The notes: generated by a model from the sequence alone, not told the origin. A stretch of DNA of 64,000 nt from Streptomyces luteolifulvus (GCF_008806595.1 NZ_VZRB01000043.1:1-64000); one strand, 5' to 3'. Numbered from the stretch's first letter, positions 7,945 through 15,966 are shown. Numbers and translations: made by a program.

Positions 7945-9435
7945 ATGGCCTGGCTCGCACTCGGATACTTTCTCGCCTATATTCCGTACGCCATGCTGGT
8001 GAAAGCGGTGTCCAGCGGGGCGTTGCCACTGGCCGGGGGACCGGTCGACGGACTGGTGCTGCTGCCGGCGGCCGCGCTGGGACAACTGGCCGTCATGCCG
8101 GTCTTCCTGGGGGTCAGCGGGTGGTGGCGGTACGCACGGCGGCGCAAGGCCGCCGGTGTGGGGCGGGTCCGCCCGCGGAGGCGGGAAACACTCCTCGCCG
8201 GGTTATTCACCTCCCTCATCATCGCCACCACCACGCTGAATTTCACGTTCGCCGGCGTCTCCATCCTCCTTGTGCTGCTTCTGATGCGGGGCGGGGTGCT
8301 GATCCTTTCCCCATTGGTCGACGCGCTCCGCAGGCGGCATGTTCCCGCTTCCGCGTGGGCGGCACTGGGTCTCAGTCTGATGGCTATTTCGGTGGCTCTC
8401 CTCGATGTCGGCACTTACCACTTCACCGTGGGCGCGGCATTGAGCGTACTGATCTATCTCTTCGGGTACGCGGGGCGGTTCGAGATAATGAGCCGCGTGG
8501 CCAAGTCGGGCACGGTGGAAACCGATCGCCGTTACTTTGTCGAGGAGCATGCCGCCGCACCGGTGTTCCAGGTCGTCGTCCTGGCGGCCGTGGCCCTCGC
8601 GGGACAGCCGGAGCTGCGCACCGGATTCACCACGTTCCTCGGAACCCCGGCCGCCCTGGCCGCGGTCGCCATCGGCGTGGCGTACGAAGTCCTCTTCGTC
8701 TTCGGCACGTTGATCTACCTCGACCGCCGCGTCTACACCTGGTGTGTCCCGGCCAACCGCGGTGCCAGCCTCTTCTCCGGCCTGGTCGCCTCCTACGCCC
8801 TCGCCGGGCTGGCCGGGCTTCCGGTCCCGGGGAACGCGCAGCTCTTCGGGGCCCTGTGCGTCGTCGCCGCCGTCGTGGCGCTGTCCTGCTCGGCGACGGC
8901 GTCCTGGCTGCGGGCGCGTGGCAGCCGAACGGTGCGACGTGTGCTGTTCGTCTGCGGTGGGAACACCTCCCGCTCGCCCATGGCCGAGGCCATCGCCCGG
9001 GCGCATGCCGCAGGGCTGGGACAGCCCGCGCGCGGTGTCCGGTTCGCGAGCGCCGGGGTGGCCGCGGAGCAACCCGGTGCGCCCCTGGCCACCGGCGCAC
9101 GCCACGCGCTCGCCGGCCTGGGGCTCCGGCGGGTGCACGGCCCCCGGCACCCCGTCCGCCATCGGGCGCGGCCGGTCACCGCGGAGCTGTGCCGCCGCAG
9201 CGCCGTCATCTACTGCATGACGCGTGGCCACCGTGACGCCGTGATCGCCCTGGCGCCCGACGCCGAACACCACACCCTCTGCCTGGACCCGCACGGTGAC
9301 GTCCCCGACCCCGAAGGACAGCCGACCGAGGCCTACCACCGGTGCGCCCGGCACATCCAGCGGCTGGTCCATTCCCGTCTGCACGAGTTCCTCGGCTGCG
9401 GCCCCGCCCCGGACACCCGCGCCGTCGGCGGTTGA
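7945..9435 (+). CDS. Fusion of a DMT/EamA-like membrane transporter and a low-molecular-weight phosphotyrosine-phosphatase-like domain
   Basis: A 496-residue protein. Residues 1 to about 320 have roughly ten hydrophobic segments in a drug/metabolite-transporter-like pattern. From about 332 a cytoplasmic LMW phosphatase/ArsC-like domain begins, with the P-loop VCGGNTSRSP (nucleophile Cys337, Arg343, matching CX5R-S) and a general-acid loop DPEG near Asp455. A TTA leucine codon at 8203-8205 (residue 87) suggests dependence on the bldA tRNA. ATG 7945 has GGAGG 9 nt upstream. As first gene of the cassette it might export a phosphorylated intermediate and dephosphorylate it, as phosphatases do for some antibiotic precursors; that is inference. 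Arsenate detoxification is an alternative, but no ars genes are nearby. Confidence 0.85.
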   Translation: MAWLALGYFLAYIPYAMLVKAVSSGALPLAGGPVDGLVLLPAAALGQLAVMPVFLGVSGWWRYARRRKAAGVGRVRPRRRETLLAGLFTSLIIATTTLNFTFAGVSILLVLLLMRGGVLILSPLVDALRRRHVPASAWAALGLSLMAISVALLDVGTYHFTVGAALSVLIYLFGYAGRFEIMSRVAKSGTVETDRRYFVEEHAAAPVFQVVVLAAVALAGQPELRTGFTTFLGTPAALAAVAIGVAYEVLFVFGTLIYLDRRVYTWCVPANRGASLFSGLVASYALAGLAGLPVPGNAQLFGALCVVAAVVALSCSATASWLRARGSRTVRRVLFVCGGNTSRSPMAEAIARAHAAGLGQPARGVRFASAGVAAEQPGAPLATGARHALAGLGLRRVHGPRHPVRHRARPVTAELCRRSAVIYCMTRGHRDAVIALAPDAEHHTLCLDPHGDVPDPEGQPTEAYHRCARHIQRLVHSRLHEFLGCGPAPDTRAVGG

Positions 9436-9457
9436 GAGCTGAAGGAGTGTGACGCCC

Positions 9458-10144
9458 ATGAGCGCCCAGGACGACCGGGCCTGCGACGGCCTCGCGCTGA
9501 TCGGCGCGCGGCACTGCAAGCGCGCCTTCCTGGACCGGCCGGTGCCCCGGGACGTCCTGGCCGAGGTACTCCTCGTCGCCGGCCAGGCCCCGTCCAGCCG
9601 CAACGCCCAGCCCTGGCGGGTGACCGTCGTGACCGGCGACACCCTGACGGCGTTGACCCGTACCCTCCAGGAGGCGTTCGAGCGAGGGGAGCAGCCACGG
9701 CCGGACTGCGCCGGCCGACCGCCGTCGCAGGACAGCACCGCCGCGGAACGCGCCCGCGCGGCCCGCTCCGGAGTGCTGCGCGCCAAGGGCCACGCGCCCG
9801 ACGACCCCTCGGCCGGCCGCGCCCACCTCAGCGACAATCTGCGCTTCTTCGACGCACCCGCCGCCCTGGTCTGCCACGTCCCCGGCGACGCGGTGGCCGG
9901 GACCTTCCTGGAGACCGGCTTCTTCCTGCAGAACGTCATGCTCGGCCTGGTCGCCCGGGGCCTGGGCAGTTGCCCGCAGTTCAGCGTCGCGGGCTACGCG
10001 GACGCGCTGCGCCGGAAGCTGGACATCGACGCCGACCGGCTCATCGTCTGCACCCTGGCCGTCGGATACGCCGACGAGGCGGCCCCGGTCAACCGGTTCG
10101 TTCCGCATCGGGCCCGTCTGGAGGAGTACGTGCGGTGGAGCTGA
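9458..10144 (+). CDS. Nitroreductase-family FMN oxidoreductase
   Basis: A 228-residue protein of the NADH:FMN oxidoreductase fold. The N-terminal GARHCKRAFLDRPVPRDVL and AGQAPSSRNAQPWRV match the FMN-binding start of nitroreductases, and GLGSCPQFSVAGYADALRRKL matches the C-terminal substrate-lid and FMN region. Family members reduce nitro groups, quinones or enones, or oxidise dipeptides and amines in biosynthetic clusters, so the reaction cannot be fixed. ATG 9458 has GAAGGAG 10 nt upstream and is preferred over in-frame GTG 9449. Its end overlaps the next gene by 10 bp, indicating translational coupling. Confidence 0.88.
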   Translation: MSAQDDRACDGLALIGARHCKRAFLDRPVPRDVLAEVLLVAGQAPSSRNAQPWRVTVVTGDTLTALTRTLQEAFERGEQPRPDCAGRPPSQDSTAAERARAARSGVLRAKGHAPDDPSAGRAHLSDNLRFFDAPAALVCHVPGDAVAGTFLETGFFLQNVMLGLVARGLGSCPQFSVAGYADALRRKLDIDADRLIVCTLAVGYADEAAPVNRFVPHRARLEEYVRWS

Positions 10145-11793
10145 CCCCTGGGAGCAGCGGCCACCGCCCCCGCGCCCCGGGGCGAGCGCGGCTCGTGGCA
10201 GTGGCCACCGGACCCGACGACCTCACCGACGCCCGGCTGCGGGATCTCGACGCGGTGGCCGACGCCGTCGAGATACGGGCGGACCTGGCCGGTGACCCCG
10301 ACCCGGGCCGACTGCGCAAGCACTTCACGGGCGCTCTGACGTACAGTCTGCGCACCCAGGCCCACGGCGGCGGCCACGGCCGGGACACGGCCGAGCGACG
10401 CACCCGGCTGCTGCGCGCGGCGGACCACTACGACACGGTCGAGCTGGAGTGGCCCGACGACCTCACGCAGCCCGAGCTGCTGGCCGCCGTACCCGCGGGG
10501 CGGCGGCGCGTCGCCTGGCACGGGGTGCTCGCGGACCACCGGGACACCGACTGCCACACCGCCCTGCGGGAACTCTTCGCCGCGCTGCGGGCCGTACCGG
10601 CGGCGCTGTATCTCCTCGCTCCGCGCGGGGCGCACGGCGGATACGGGGTCAGCGCGGCGCCGCGGCTGCTGGCCGGCCTCGGACGCGAGGACGTGACCGC
10701 GTACACGTCCGGCACGGCCGGCGTCTGGACCCGCGTCCTCGCCCCATGGCTGGGCGCACCCGTGGTGTTCGGCCGGGCGTCGGGCCCGGGTCCGGACGGC
10801 ATGCCGGGCATGGACCAGTTGGTGACGGACTACGGGCTTCCCGCACTGTCCGGGCTGAGTGGCCTCTTCGGCATCGTCGGCCGCGACTGCGGGCGTTCAC
10901 TCGCGCCGCGCCTGTACAACGCCGCGTTGCGCGCCCTCGGACTCCCCGCGCTCTATCTGCCGTTCCCCGCGGACGATCTCGCACCGCTGTGGCGGGAGGC
11001 GGTGGGCTTCGGGGACAGCAGCGGCCTGCCGGTCCGAGGTCTCACCGTGACCGCCCCGCACAAGGAGAGCGCCCTGGAGCTGGCGGACGTGGCGAGCCCC
11101 ACGGCCCTGCGCTGCGGCGCGGCCAACCTCATGTGGCCCGAGGACGGGCGGTGGCGCGCCGACACCACCGACACGGTCGGCGCCCTGCACGCCCTCACCC
11201 GGGCCGGGGTGCGCCCGGCGGGCCTGCGGGCGGCGGTCGTCGGGTGCGGCGGCGCCGGGCGGGCGGCCGCGCTGGCACTGCTCACCGCCGGGGCCGAGGT
11301 GACCCTGGTCAACCGGGGGCACGCGCGCGGCCGGGACGCCTCGCGGCGGATCCGTGTGCCCTACGTACCGCTGTCCGCATTCGACCCGGCCGGGTACGGG
11401 GTTCTGGTGCACGCCACTCCGCTGGTGGAGCCGCCTCCCGTTTCCCTGGCGACTGCGGATCCGGGGGCCGTGGTGCTGGAGATGGCGTACCGGGATCCGC
11501 CGACACCGCTGGTGGAGGCCGCGCGTGCCCGGGGGCTGCTGGGCATCGACGGCCGGGAGGTGCTGCTCGTCGAGATCCGGGAGCAGTTCCGGATGCTGAC
11601 GGGGCATCGGGTGCCGTCGTTCGTGCCGCTGGGAGCCCTGTGCGGCGCCCCGGAGGCATCCCGTCGGCCATCCCGCCCGCCCGTTTCCCGCCGGGCGCAC
11701 TCCGCGGTCCCACGACGGGGTGGCGGTTCCCACCGACACGAAGTCCCCGACAAGACGTCAGGAAGTCCCTTGGGAAGGAGATATGCCCCATGA
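10135..11793 (+). CDS. AroD-AroE-like fusion: type I dehydroquinate dehydratase-like plus shikimate dehydrogenase-like domains
   Basis: A 552-residue protein starting at GTG 10135 (GAGGAG 8 nt upstream). Residues 15-215 follow the type I dehydroquinate dehydratase pattern: VEIRADL, TYSLRTQAHGGG, VELEWP, the catalytic-type histidine in VAWHGV (His129), and the arginine segment WTRVLAPWLGAP. The strand that should carry the Schiff-base lysine reads VPAALYLLAP and has none. Residues 245-500 are shikimate dehydrogenase-like: FGIVGRDCGRSLAP, TVTAPHK (Lys310), TTDTVG (Asp346), NADP loop VVGCGGAGRAAA. A substrate serine (SLAP for SLSP) and the C-terminal glutamine (LVEIREQF) are changed. About 55 arginine-rich residues follow. 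It probably acts on a shikimate-like ring but not as plain AroDE. Confidence 0.85.
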   Translation: MELTPGSSGHRPRAPGRARLVAVATGPDDLTDARLRDLDAVADAVEIRADLAGDPDPGRLRKHFTGALTYSLRTQAHGGGHGRDTAERRTRLLRAADHYDTVELEWPDDLTQPELLAAVPAGRRRVAWHGVLADHRDTDCHTALRELFAALRAVPAALYLLAPRGAHGGYGVSAAPRLLAGLGREDVTAYTSGTAGVWTRVLAPWLGAPVVFGRASGPGPDGMPGMDQLVTDYGLPALSGLSGLFGIVGRDCGRSLAPRLYNAALRALGLPALYLPFPADDLAPLWREAVGFGDSSGLPVRGLTVTAPHKESALELADVASPTALRCGAANLMWPEDGRWRADTTDTVGALHALTRAGVRPAGLRAAVVGCGGAGRAAALALLTAGAEVTLVNRGHARGRDASRRIRVPYVPLSAFDPAGYGVLVHATPLVEPPPVSLATADPGAVVLEMAYRDPPTPLVEAARARGLLGIDGREVLLVEIREQFRMLTGHRVPSFVPLGALCGAPEASRRPSRPPVSRRAHSAVPRRGGGSHRHEVPDKTSGSPLGRRYAP

Positions 11794-12227
11794 CCATCCA
11801 CTCGGCGGCCGAGGCGGTGCCACCGGCGAAGCCGCTCGCAGCACACGGTCCCGATGTCTCGGCCCTGTTGGGCGACTGGCTCAACTCCGACGGGGGCGCG
11901 ATGTCGAAGGGCCCCGTGCGGCTGACCGTGGCCCGGAGCGAGACCGGCGTCGTCGTACGGGCCACCGGCTGGGGCGAGGTGCCCGCGGTCGTCTACACCG
12001 CGCCCGGCGCCCCGTCCACGGCCTGGTCGTTCTCAGCCGTCTTCGCACACGACGGTCTGCGCACGCTCGTCTCCGCCTACCACAAGACGGGCATCCTGGT
12101 GGCCACCACGTCCACCGTCCCGCTGGGGGACGGCGAGGGCCCCGGCGTGTGGACCCGCTCGTTCTTCCACCGGGTCCACCGGGTCCACCGGGTCCACCGG
12201 GTCCACCGGGCGGAGGACGGCTCATGA
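11790..12227 (+). CDS. Small conserved beta-rich protein, paralogue of the next gene
   Basis: A 145-residue protein with no signal peptide or membrane segment. I do not recognise the family. The core (about residues 24-130) begins DVSALLGDWLNSDGG, continues through alternating hydrophobic strands and ends WTRSFFHR, resembling a compact single-domain beta-barrel fold. It aligns with the next gene product (DLTGLIGGWVNFDTA ... YRAHYYR), so the pair arose by duplication. Its tail consists of HRV repeats from a 9-bp tandem repeat. The start ATG overlaps the upstream stop (ATGA) and has AAGGAG before it. It may bind a pathway intermediate; this is inference only. Confidence 0.8.
   Translation: MTIHSAAEAVPPAKPLAAHGPDVSALLGDWLNSDGGAMSKGPVRLTVARSETGVVVRATGWGEVPAVVYTAPGAPSTAWSFSAVFAHDGLRTLVSAYHKTGILVATTSTVPLGDGEGPGVWTRSFFHRVHRVHRVHRVHRAEDGS
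12174..12209 (+). repeat. 9-bp tandem repeat inside a coding region
   Basis: Four exact copies of GTCCACCGG in frame, preceded by a partial copy, encode the HRV repeats at the end of the upstream small protein. Copy number changes would stay in frame. Confidence 0.9.
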
Positions 12228-12631
12228 CGGCCGCGGGCACCGATCTGACCGGGCTCATCGGCGGATGGGTCAACTTCGACACCGCCGCCGCCGGCATCCG
12301 GCTCGTCGACGCCGCCGAGGACGGGGGACGGCTCGCGCTGAGCGTCGCCGAGGACCGCCCGGGCGGCCCCCGCACCCGCTCCGCCCTGTTCGCCACGCCG
12401 CTGATGGACGCGGGCGGCGAGGGCCCTGCCGTGGGCTTCCTCGCCGAAGGGCGGCTCGGCCCGGGCGACGCCGTCCTGTGCGGCTATCTCAACCGTGGCC
12501 TGCTGACCATCGACGTCCACACCGTCACCCCGGGCGCCCCGGACGTGCCGCCCGTGATGTACCGCGCCCACTACTACCGTCCGGCGCCCGCCCAGCCTGC
12601 CGAACCTCCGGAAGGGGCTCCCTCGCCATGA
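12224..12631 (+). CDS. Small conserved beta-rich protein, paralogue of the preceding gene
   Basis: A 135-residue cytoplasmic protein of unrecognised family. It shares the opening W-V/L-N-x-D pattern (LIGGWVNFDTA), the middle AVGFLAEGRLGPGDAVLCGYLNRG region and the closing aromatic YRAHYYR with its neighbour, but lacks the HRV tail. It overlaps the upstream stop by ATGA and the downstream start by ATGA, so all three genes are translationally coupled. Duplicate single-domain proteins between oxidoreductases could form a heterodimeric binding protein or cyclase-like unit. No catalytic residues can be named. Confidence 0.8.
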   Translation: MTAAGTDLTGLIGGWVNFDTAAAGIRLVDAAEDGGRLALSVAEDRPGGPRTRSALFATPLMDAGGEGPAVGFLAEGRLGPGDAVLCGYLNRGLLTIDVHTVTPGAPDVPPVMYRAHYYRPAPAQPAEPPEGAPSP

Positions 12632-13869
12632 CCACCGCCCGGGTGCACGGATCGTCCGACACACGTGGCCCGGTCCTCACCGACCGAGCCGCCCTCGACC
12701 GCGCGGCGAAGCTGGCGGCCGAGACGTTCGCCGCCCGCGCGGACGACTACGACCGCAGGGCCGCCTTTCCCGCCGAGGACTTCGACGACCTCTTCGCCGC
12801 CGGGCTGCTGGCCGCCGCCGTACCGCGCGCGTACGGCGGACTCGGCTTCGGCCCGCAGCAGCGCAACACCCTGCCCCTGTGGGAGATGACGACCACGCTG
12901 GCGGCGGCGGACCTGTCGCTGGCCCGCTGCTGGGAGGGGCACGCCAACGCCCTGGTGCTCATCGACGCCCTGGGGACGCCGGAGCAGCGGCGGCGCTGGT
13001 TCACCGGCGTGGTCGAGCGCGGGGAGAAGTGGGTGGCCTGGAGCGGCGAGCCCCGAGCCCCCAAACCCGGGGAGAGCAACCGCTTCGGCACCACGGTCGT
13101 ACCCGTCGACGGCGGGTGGACGCTGCGCGGCACCAAGGCGTTCGCCACCGGCGCCACGGGCGCCGAATGGGCCATCCTGCTGGTCGATCCGGCCGGCCCC
13201 GGCGGAGCCCGGCACGCCCGGCCCGGCCGTGACGGCAGGGCCGCGGGCAGCGGGCTCCTCCTGCTCGCCTGCGAGCTGTCCGACCCGACCGTGACCGTCG
13301 ACGACTCGTGGTGGGACCCGGTGGGCATGCGCGCCACCGCCAGCCACCTGGTCCGGTTCGAGGACACGTTCGTACCGCGGGACAACCTCATCGGCGCTCC
13401 CGGCAGCTATTTCACCGGGCACTGGCAGACCGCGTTCGTCCCCCACTACGCCGCCAGCTTCCTGGGTGCCGCGCAGGCCGCCTGCGCCTACGGTCTGGAG
13501 TACCTGAGGAAGCAGGACAAGGGCGCCGACCCGTACGTACGGCAACGGGCGGGCAGCATGGCGGTCAACGTGGACACCGCGCGCCTGTGGCTGCGCCATG
13601 TCGCCGCACTGTGGGACGGGGGCAGCGTGGCGGAGGCCGGGCTCGCCGGCAGCAAGGCCCGGCATGTCGTCGAGCACCTGGCGGAGGAGACCGTGCACCA
13701 CTGCATCCGTGCCTGTGGCGCCCGCAGCCTGGTCCGCCCCAGTCCGGTGGAGCGGATCCTGCGCGATCTGACCTTCTATCAGCGCCACGACAACGACGAC
13801 CACATCCTCGCCACGATCGGCCGCGCCGTGCTCGGCGAGGACCACGACCCGTCCTTCCACACACCCTGA
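12628..13869 (+). CDS. Acyl-CoA dehydrogenase-family flavoprotein
   Basis: A 413-residue protein with the three-part acyl-CoA dehydrogenase layout: an N-terminal helical domain (FPAEDFDDLFAAGLLAAAVPRAYGGLGFG), a middle beta domain around WVAWSGEP...RGTKAFATGATGAEWAILLV, and a C-terminal helical domain from ASFLGAAQAACAYGLEYL. The ending (CGARSLVRPSPVERILRDLTFYQRHDNDDHILATIG) resembles the subgroup that includes flavin-dependent hydroxylases and desulfurisation-type monooxygenases as well as true dehydrogenases. I see no standard catalytic glutamate motif. With no acyl-carrier or CoA-ligase gene nearby, N- or C-oxidation of a free small molecule is plausible. ATG 12628 overlaps the previous stop. 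Confidence 0.87.
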   Translation: MTTARVHGSSDTRGPVLTDRAALDRAAKLAAETFAARADDYDRRAAFPAEDFDDLFAAGLLAAAVPRAYGGLGFGPQQRNTLPLWEMTTTLAAADLSLARCWEGHANALVLIDALGTPEQRRRWFTGVVERGEKWVAWSGEPRAPKPGESNRFGTTVVPVDGGWTLRGTKAFATGATGAEWAILLVDPAGPGGARHARPGRDGRAAGSGLLLLACELSDPTVTVDDSWWDPVGMRATASHLVRFEDTFVPRDNLIGAPGSYFTGHWQTAFVPHYAASFLGAAQAACAYGLEYLRKQDKGADPYVRQRAGSMAVNVDTARLWLRHVAALWDGGSVAEAGLAGSKARHVVEHLAEETVHHCIRACGARSLVRPSPVERILRDLTFYQRHDNDDHILATIGRAVLGEDHDPSFHTP

Positions 13870-13964
13870 GCCGAAAACCTCCGAACGGAACGCACCCGAC
13901 CCGAATGCCTCCAACCCGAACGCACCCGACTCGAACAGCCCGAGCCGAGTGAGGAGTGGCTCCG

Positions 13965-15158
13965 ATGTCCGTCGCCGGACGACCCGTCGCCTTCCCCTTC
14001 GACACGCACGTCGTCACCGAGATGTTCGAGAGACTGGCCTGGCTGCGCGAGAACGAACCCGCGGCCCGCGTCGTCGTGGCCAGCGGACACGAGGTGTGGC
14101 TGGTGACCCGGTACGAGGACGTACGGCTGGTGCTCCGCGACCGGCGCTTCAGCGTGCCGGCCACCACCGCGCCCGACGCGCCCCGCCTGTTCACCACCCC
14201 GTTTCCGCCCGGTGTGACCCTCCTGCGGGACACCGAGCCGCCGGACCACGCCCGGTTGCGCCGACTCGTCATGCCGGAGTTCCGGGCGCAGCGCGTCCAG
14301 CGGTCGCTGCCGCTGATCCGTCGCGTCACCGACGAGCTGCTCGACGCCCTGGCGGAGGCCGGCCCGCCCGCCGACCTGGTCACCGGTTTCGCCCGCCCGC
14401 TGCCCATGGCCGTGATCTGCGCGTGGCTGGGCATCCCGGCCGGGGACGGCGGCCGGATTCTGGCCCTGATGGACACGATGATCGGCAGCAACCCCGTGGA
14501 GCGGATCGTCGCCGCCCAGCAGGAGATGTGCGACTACCTGGCCGCGCTCACGCAGGCCCGGCGCGCGCAGCCGGCCGACGATCTGTTCAGCACCCTGGTC
14601 ACGGCCCACGACGAACAGGGCTCGCTGTCGGACGCGGAGCTGACCGGCTTGGGCATCAGCCTGCTGTTCGCGGGCCACCCGGTGGTGACCGGCGTCCTGG
14701 CGGGCGCCCTGCGCACCCTGCTGCACCGGCCCGCCGACCTCGCCCGGCTGCGTGCCGACCCGGCGCTTGCTCAGAGCGCGGTGGAGGAGCTGCTCCGCCA
14801 CCAGCTGGTGCTCCGGGACGGGCAGATCCGGATGGCGACCGAGGACGTGGAGCTGGCCGGGGTGACCGTCCGGGCCGGCGAGTCCGTCGTGGTCTCCCTC
14901 AACGCCGCCAACCACGACCCGGCGGTCTTCCCCGACGCCGAACGCCTTGACCTGGGCCGCGACCCCAATCCGCATCTGGCGTTCGGCCATGGCATCCACC
15001 GTTGTCTGGCGTCCCATCTGGCGCGGGCGGAGCTGCGGATCGGCATCACGTCGCTGCTCGCCCGCTTTCCCGGGCTGCGGGCGGCTCCCCGGGCGCCGGT
15101 GGGCTGGCGGGACCATCAGCGGCTGCAGGTGCTCGCTGCGCTGCCCGTCACCTGGTGA
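13965..15158 (+). CDS. Cytochrome P450 with an atypical I-helix
   Basis: A 397-residue P450. The heme loop FGHGIHRCLA places the axial thiolate at Cys347, and the K-helix ExxR is EELLR (Glu275-Arg278). The I-helix, normally AGxE/DTT, reads AGHPVVT (236-242). Both the acidic residue and the threonine that deliver protons for oxygen activation are missing. Such changes occur in P450s that use substrate groups for proton delivery, use peroxide, or do coupling or rearrangement chemistry. ATG 13965 has GAGGAG 8 nt upstream. A 95-bp gap before it carries two 30-bp-spaced copies of GAACGCACCCGAC. No ferredoxin gene is adjacent. Confidence 0.92.
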   Translation: MSVAGRPVAFPFDTHVVTEMFERLAWLRENEPAARVVVASGHEVWLVTRYEDVRLVLRDRRFSVPATTAPDAPRLFTTPFPPGVTLLRDTEPPDHARLRRLVMPEFRAQRVQRSLPLIRRVTDELLDALAEAGPPADLVTGFARPLPMAVICAWLGIPAGDGGRILALMDTMIGSNPVERIVAAQQEMCDYLAALTQARRAQPADDLFSTLVTAHDEQGSLSDAELTGLGISLLFAGHPVVTGVLAGALRTLLHRPADLARLRADPALAQSAVEELLRHQLVLRDGQIRMATEDVELAGVTVRAGESVVVSLNAANHDPAVFPDAERLDLGRDPNPHLAFGHGIHRCLASHLARAELRIGITSLLARFPGLRAAPRAPVGWRDHQRLQVLAALPVTW

Positions 15159-15214
15159 GCGCAACGGGCCGGCCCGGGACCGCAGGTCGTACGGCTCCGG
15201 CGGCGCAGGGGCCG

Positions 15215-15220
15215 TAGCCT
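15215..15220 (+). promoter_or_regulatory. -10 box of a likely leaderless promoter (methyltransferase)
   Basis: TAGCCT ends 5 nt before GTG 15226. It suggests that the methyltransferase has its own promoter 56 bp after the P450 gene. No convincing -35 is seen. Confidence 0.45.
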
Positions 15221-15225
15221 GGCGC

Positions 15226-15966
15226 GTGTCCTTCATCTCCACGAAGTCCGGCCAGTTCCGCTACTTCGACGTCCAGCTCGGTCACCCGGACTGGTCCGGC
15301 CGCAGGGTGCTGGACTTCGGCGGGAACGTGGGCACGTTCCTGGAGGAGGCAGGGGGCCGGATCCGTCCGTCGGACTACTGGTGCGTGGATGTGTCGCGGG
15401 CGGCGATCGAGGCGGGGCGGCGACGCCGGCCGCAGGCACACTGGGTGTACTACGACCGGTACAACCCGCAGTTCAATCCGGGCGGCGTTCCCGGGCTTCG
15501 GCTGCCCGGCCTGGGGACGCGTTTCGACTACGTCCTCGCGTACTCCGTCTTCACCCACACGCCGGACGACGAGGCCGTCGAACTGGTGCGGGCACTGCGG
15601 CCGATACTGACGGACGACGGCCTGCTCGCCTTCACCTTCATCGATCCCGGCTGGACGCCGCCGGGCTCGGGGCAGGTGTCCAACGTGCGATGGCGGCTGG
15701 ACAGTCGGTCCGGCGGGGCGGGTCCTGGGCGGGCGTCCGTTCCCGGTCATCCGCAGGCCGCGATCGACCGGGCTGTGCAGGCGCCCTGGTGCGCCGTCGT
15801 GGACCGTACGCTTCACTTCGACCCCGCCGCCCCGGTTCCCCCGGGCGAGCGGTACGACGTGCTGTGGAGCCCCGACCACGTCAGATCGCTGTTCCCTGCC
15901 GCCGAGGTGCGGCCTCCGGCGGTACCGGAGCGGCAGCACTGCTGTCTCCTCGGTCCCGGGGACTGA
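15226..15966 (+). CDS. SAM-dependent class I methyltransferase
   Basis: A 246-residue protein. The SAM loop is VLDFGGNVGTFLEEAG (near residue 23), followed by the acidic strand end WCVDVSRAAIEAG, the motif LAYSVFTHTPDDEAVELVRALRPILTDDGLLAFTF typical of the Rossmann methyltransferase core, and a long C-terminal part that probably forms the substrate lid. The acceptor is unknown. GTG 15226 is chosen from the -10 box spacing and because upstream codons do not extend the fold. It ends the redox cassette and would supply an O-, N- or C-methyl tailoring step. A 102-bp gap separates it from the convergent peroxidase gene. Confidence 0.85.
   Translation: MSFISTKSGQFRYFDVQLGHPDWSGRRVLDFGGNVGTFLEEAGGRIRPSDYWCVDVSRAAIEAGRRRRPQAHWVYYDRYNPQFNPGGVPGLRLPGLGTRFDYVLAYSVFTHTPDDEAVELVRALRPILTDDGLLAFTFIDPGWTPPGSGQVSNVRWRLDSRSGGAGPGRASVPGHPQAAIDRAVQAPWCAVVDRTLHFDPAAPVPPGERYDVLWSPDHVRSLFPAAEVRPPAVPERQHCCLLGPGD

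Noticed and set aside
13888..13930. Two 13-bp copies of GAACGCACCCGAC before the P450 gene as an operator
   Set aside because: They form a 30-bp-period simple repeat in proline/threonine-type low-complexity sequence. There is no dyad symmetry, and chance duplication is a sufficient explanation.
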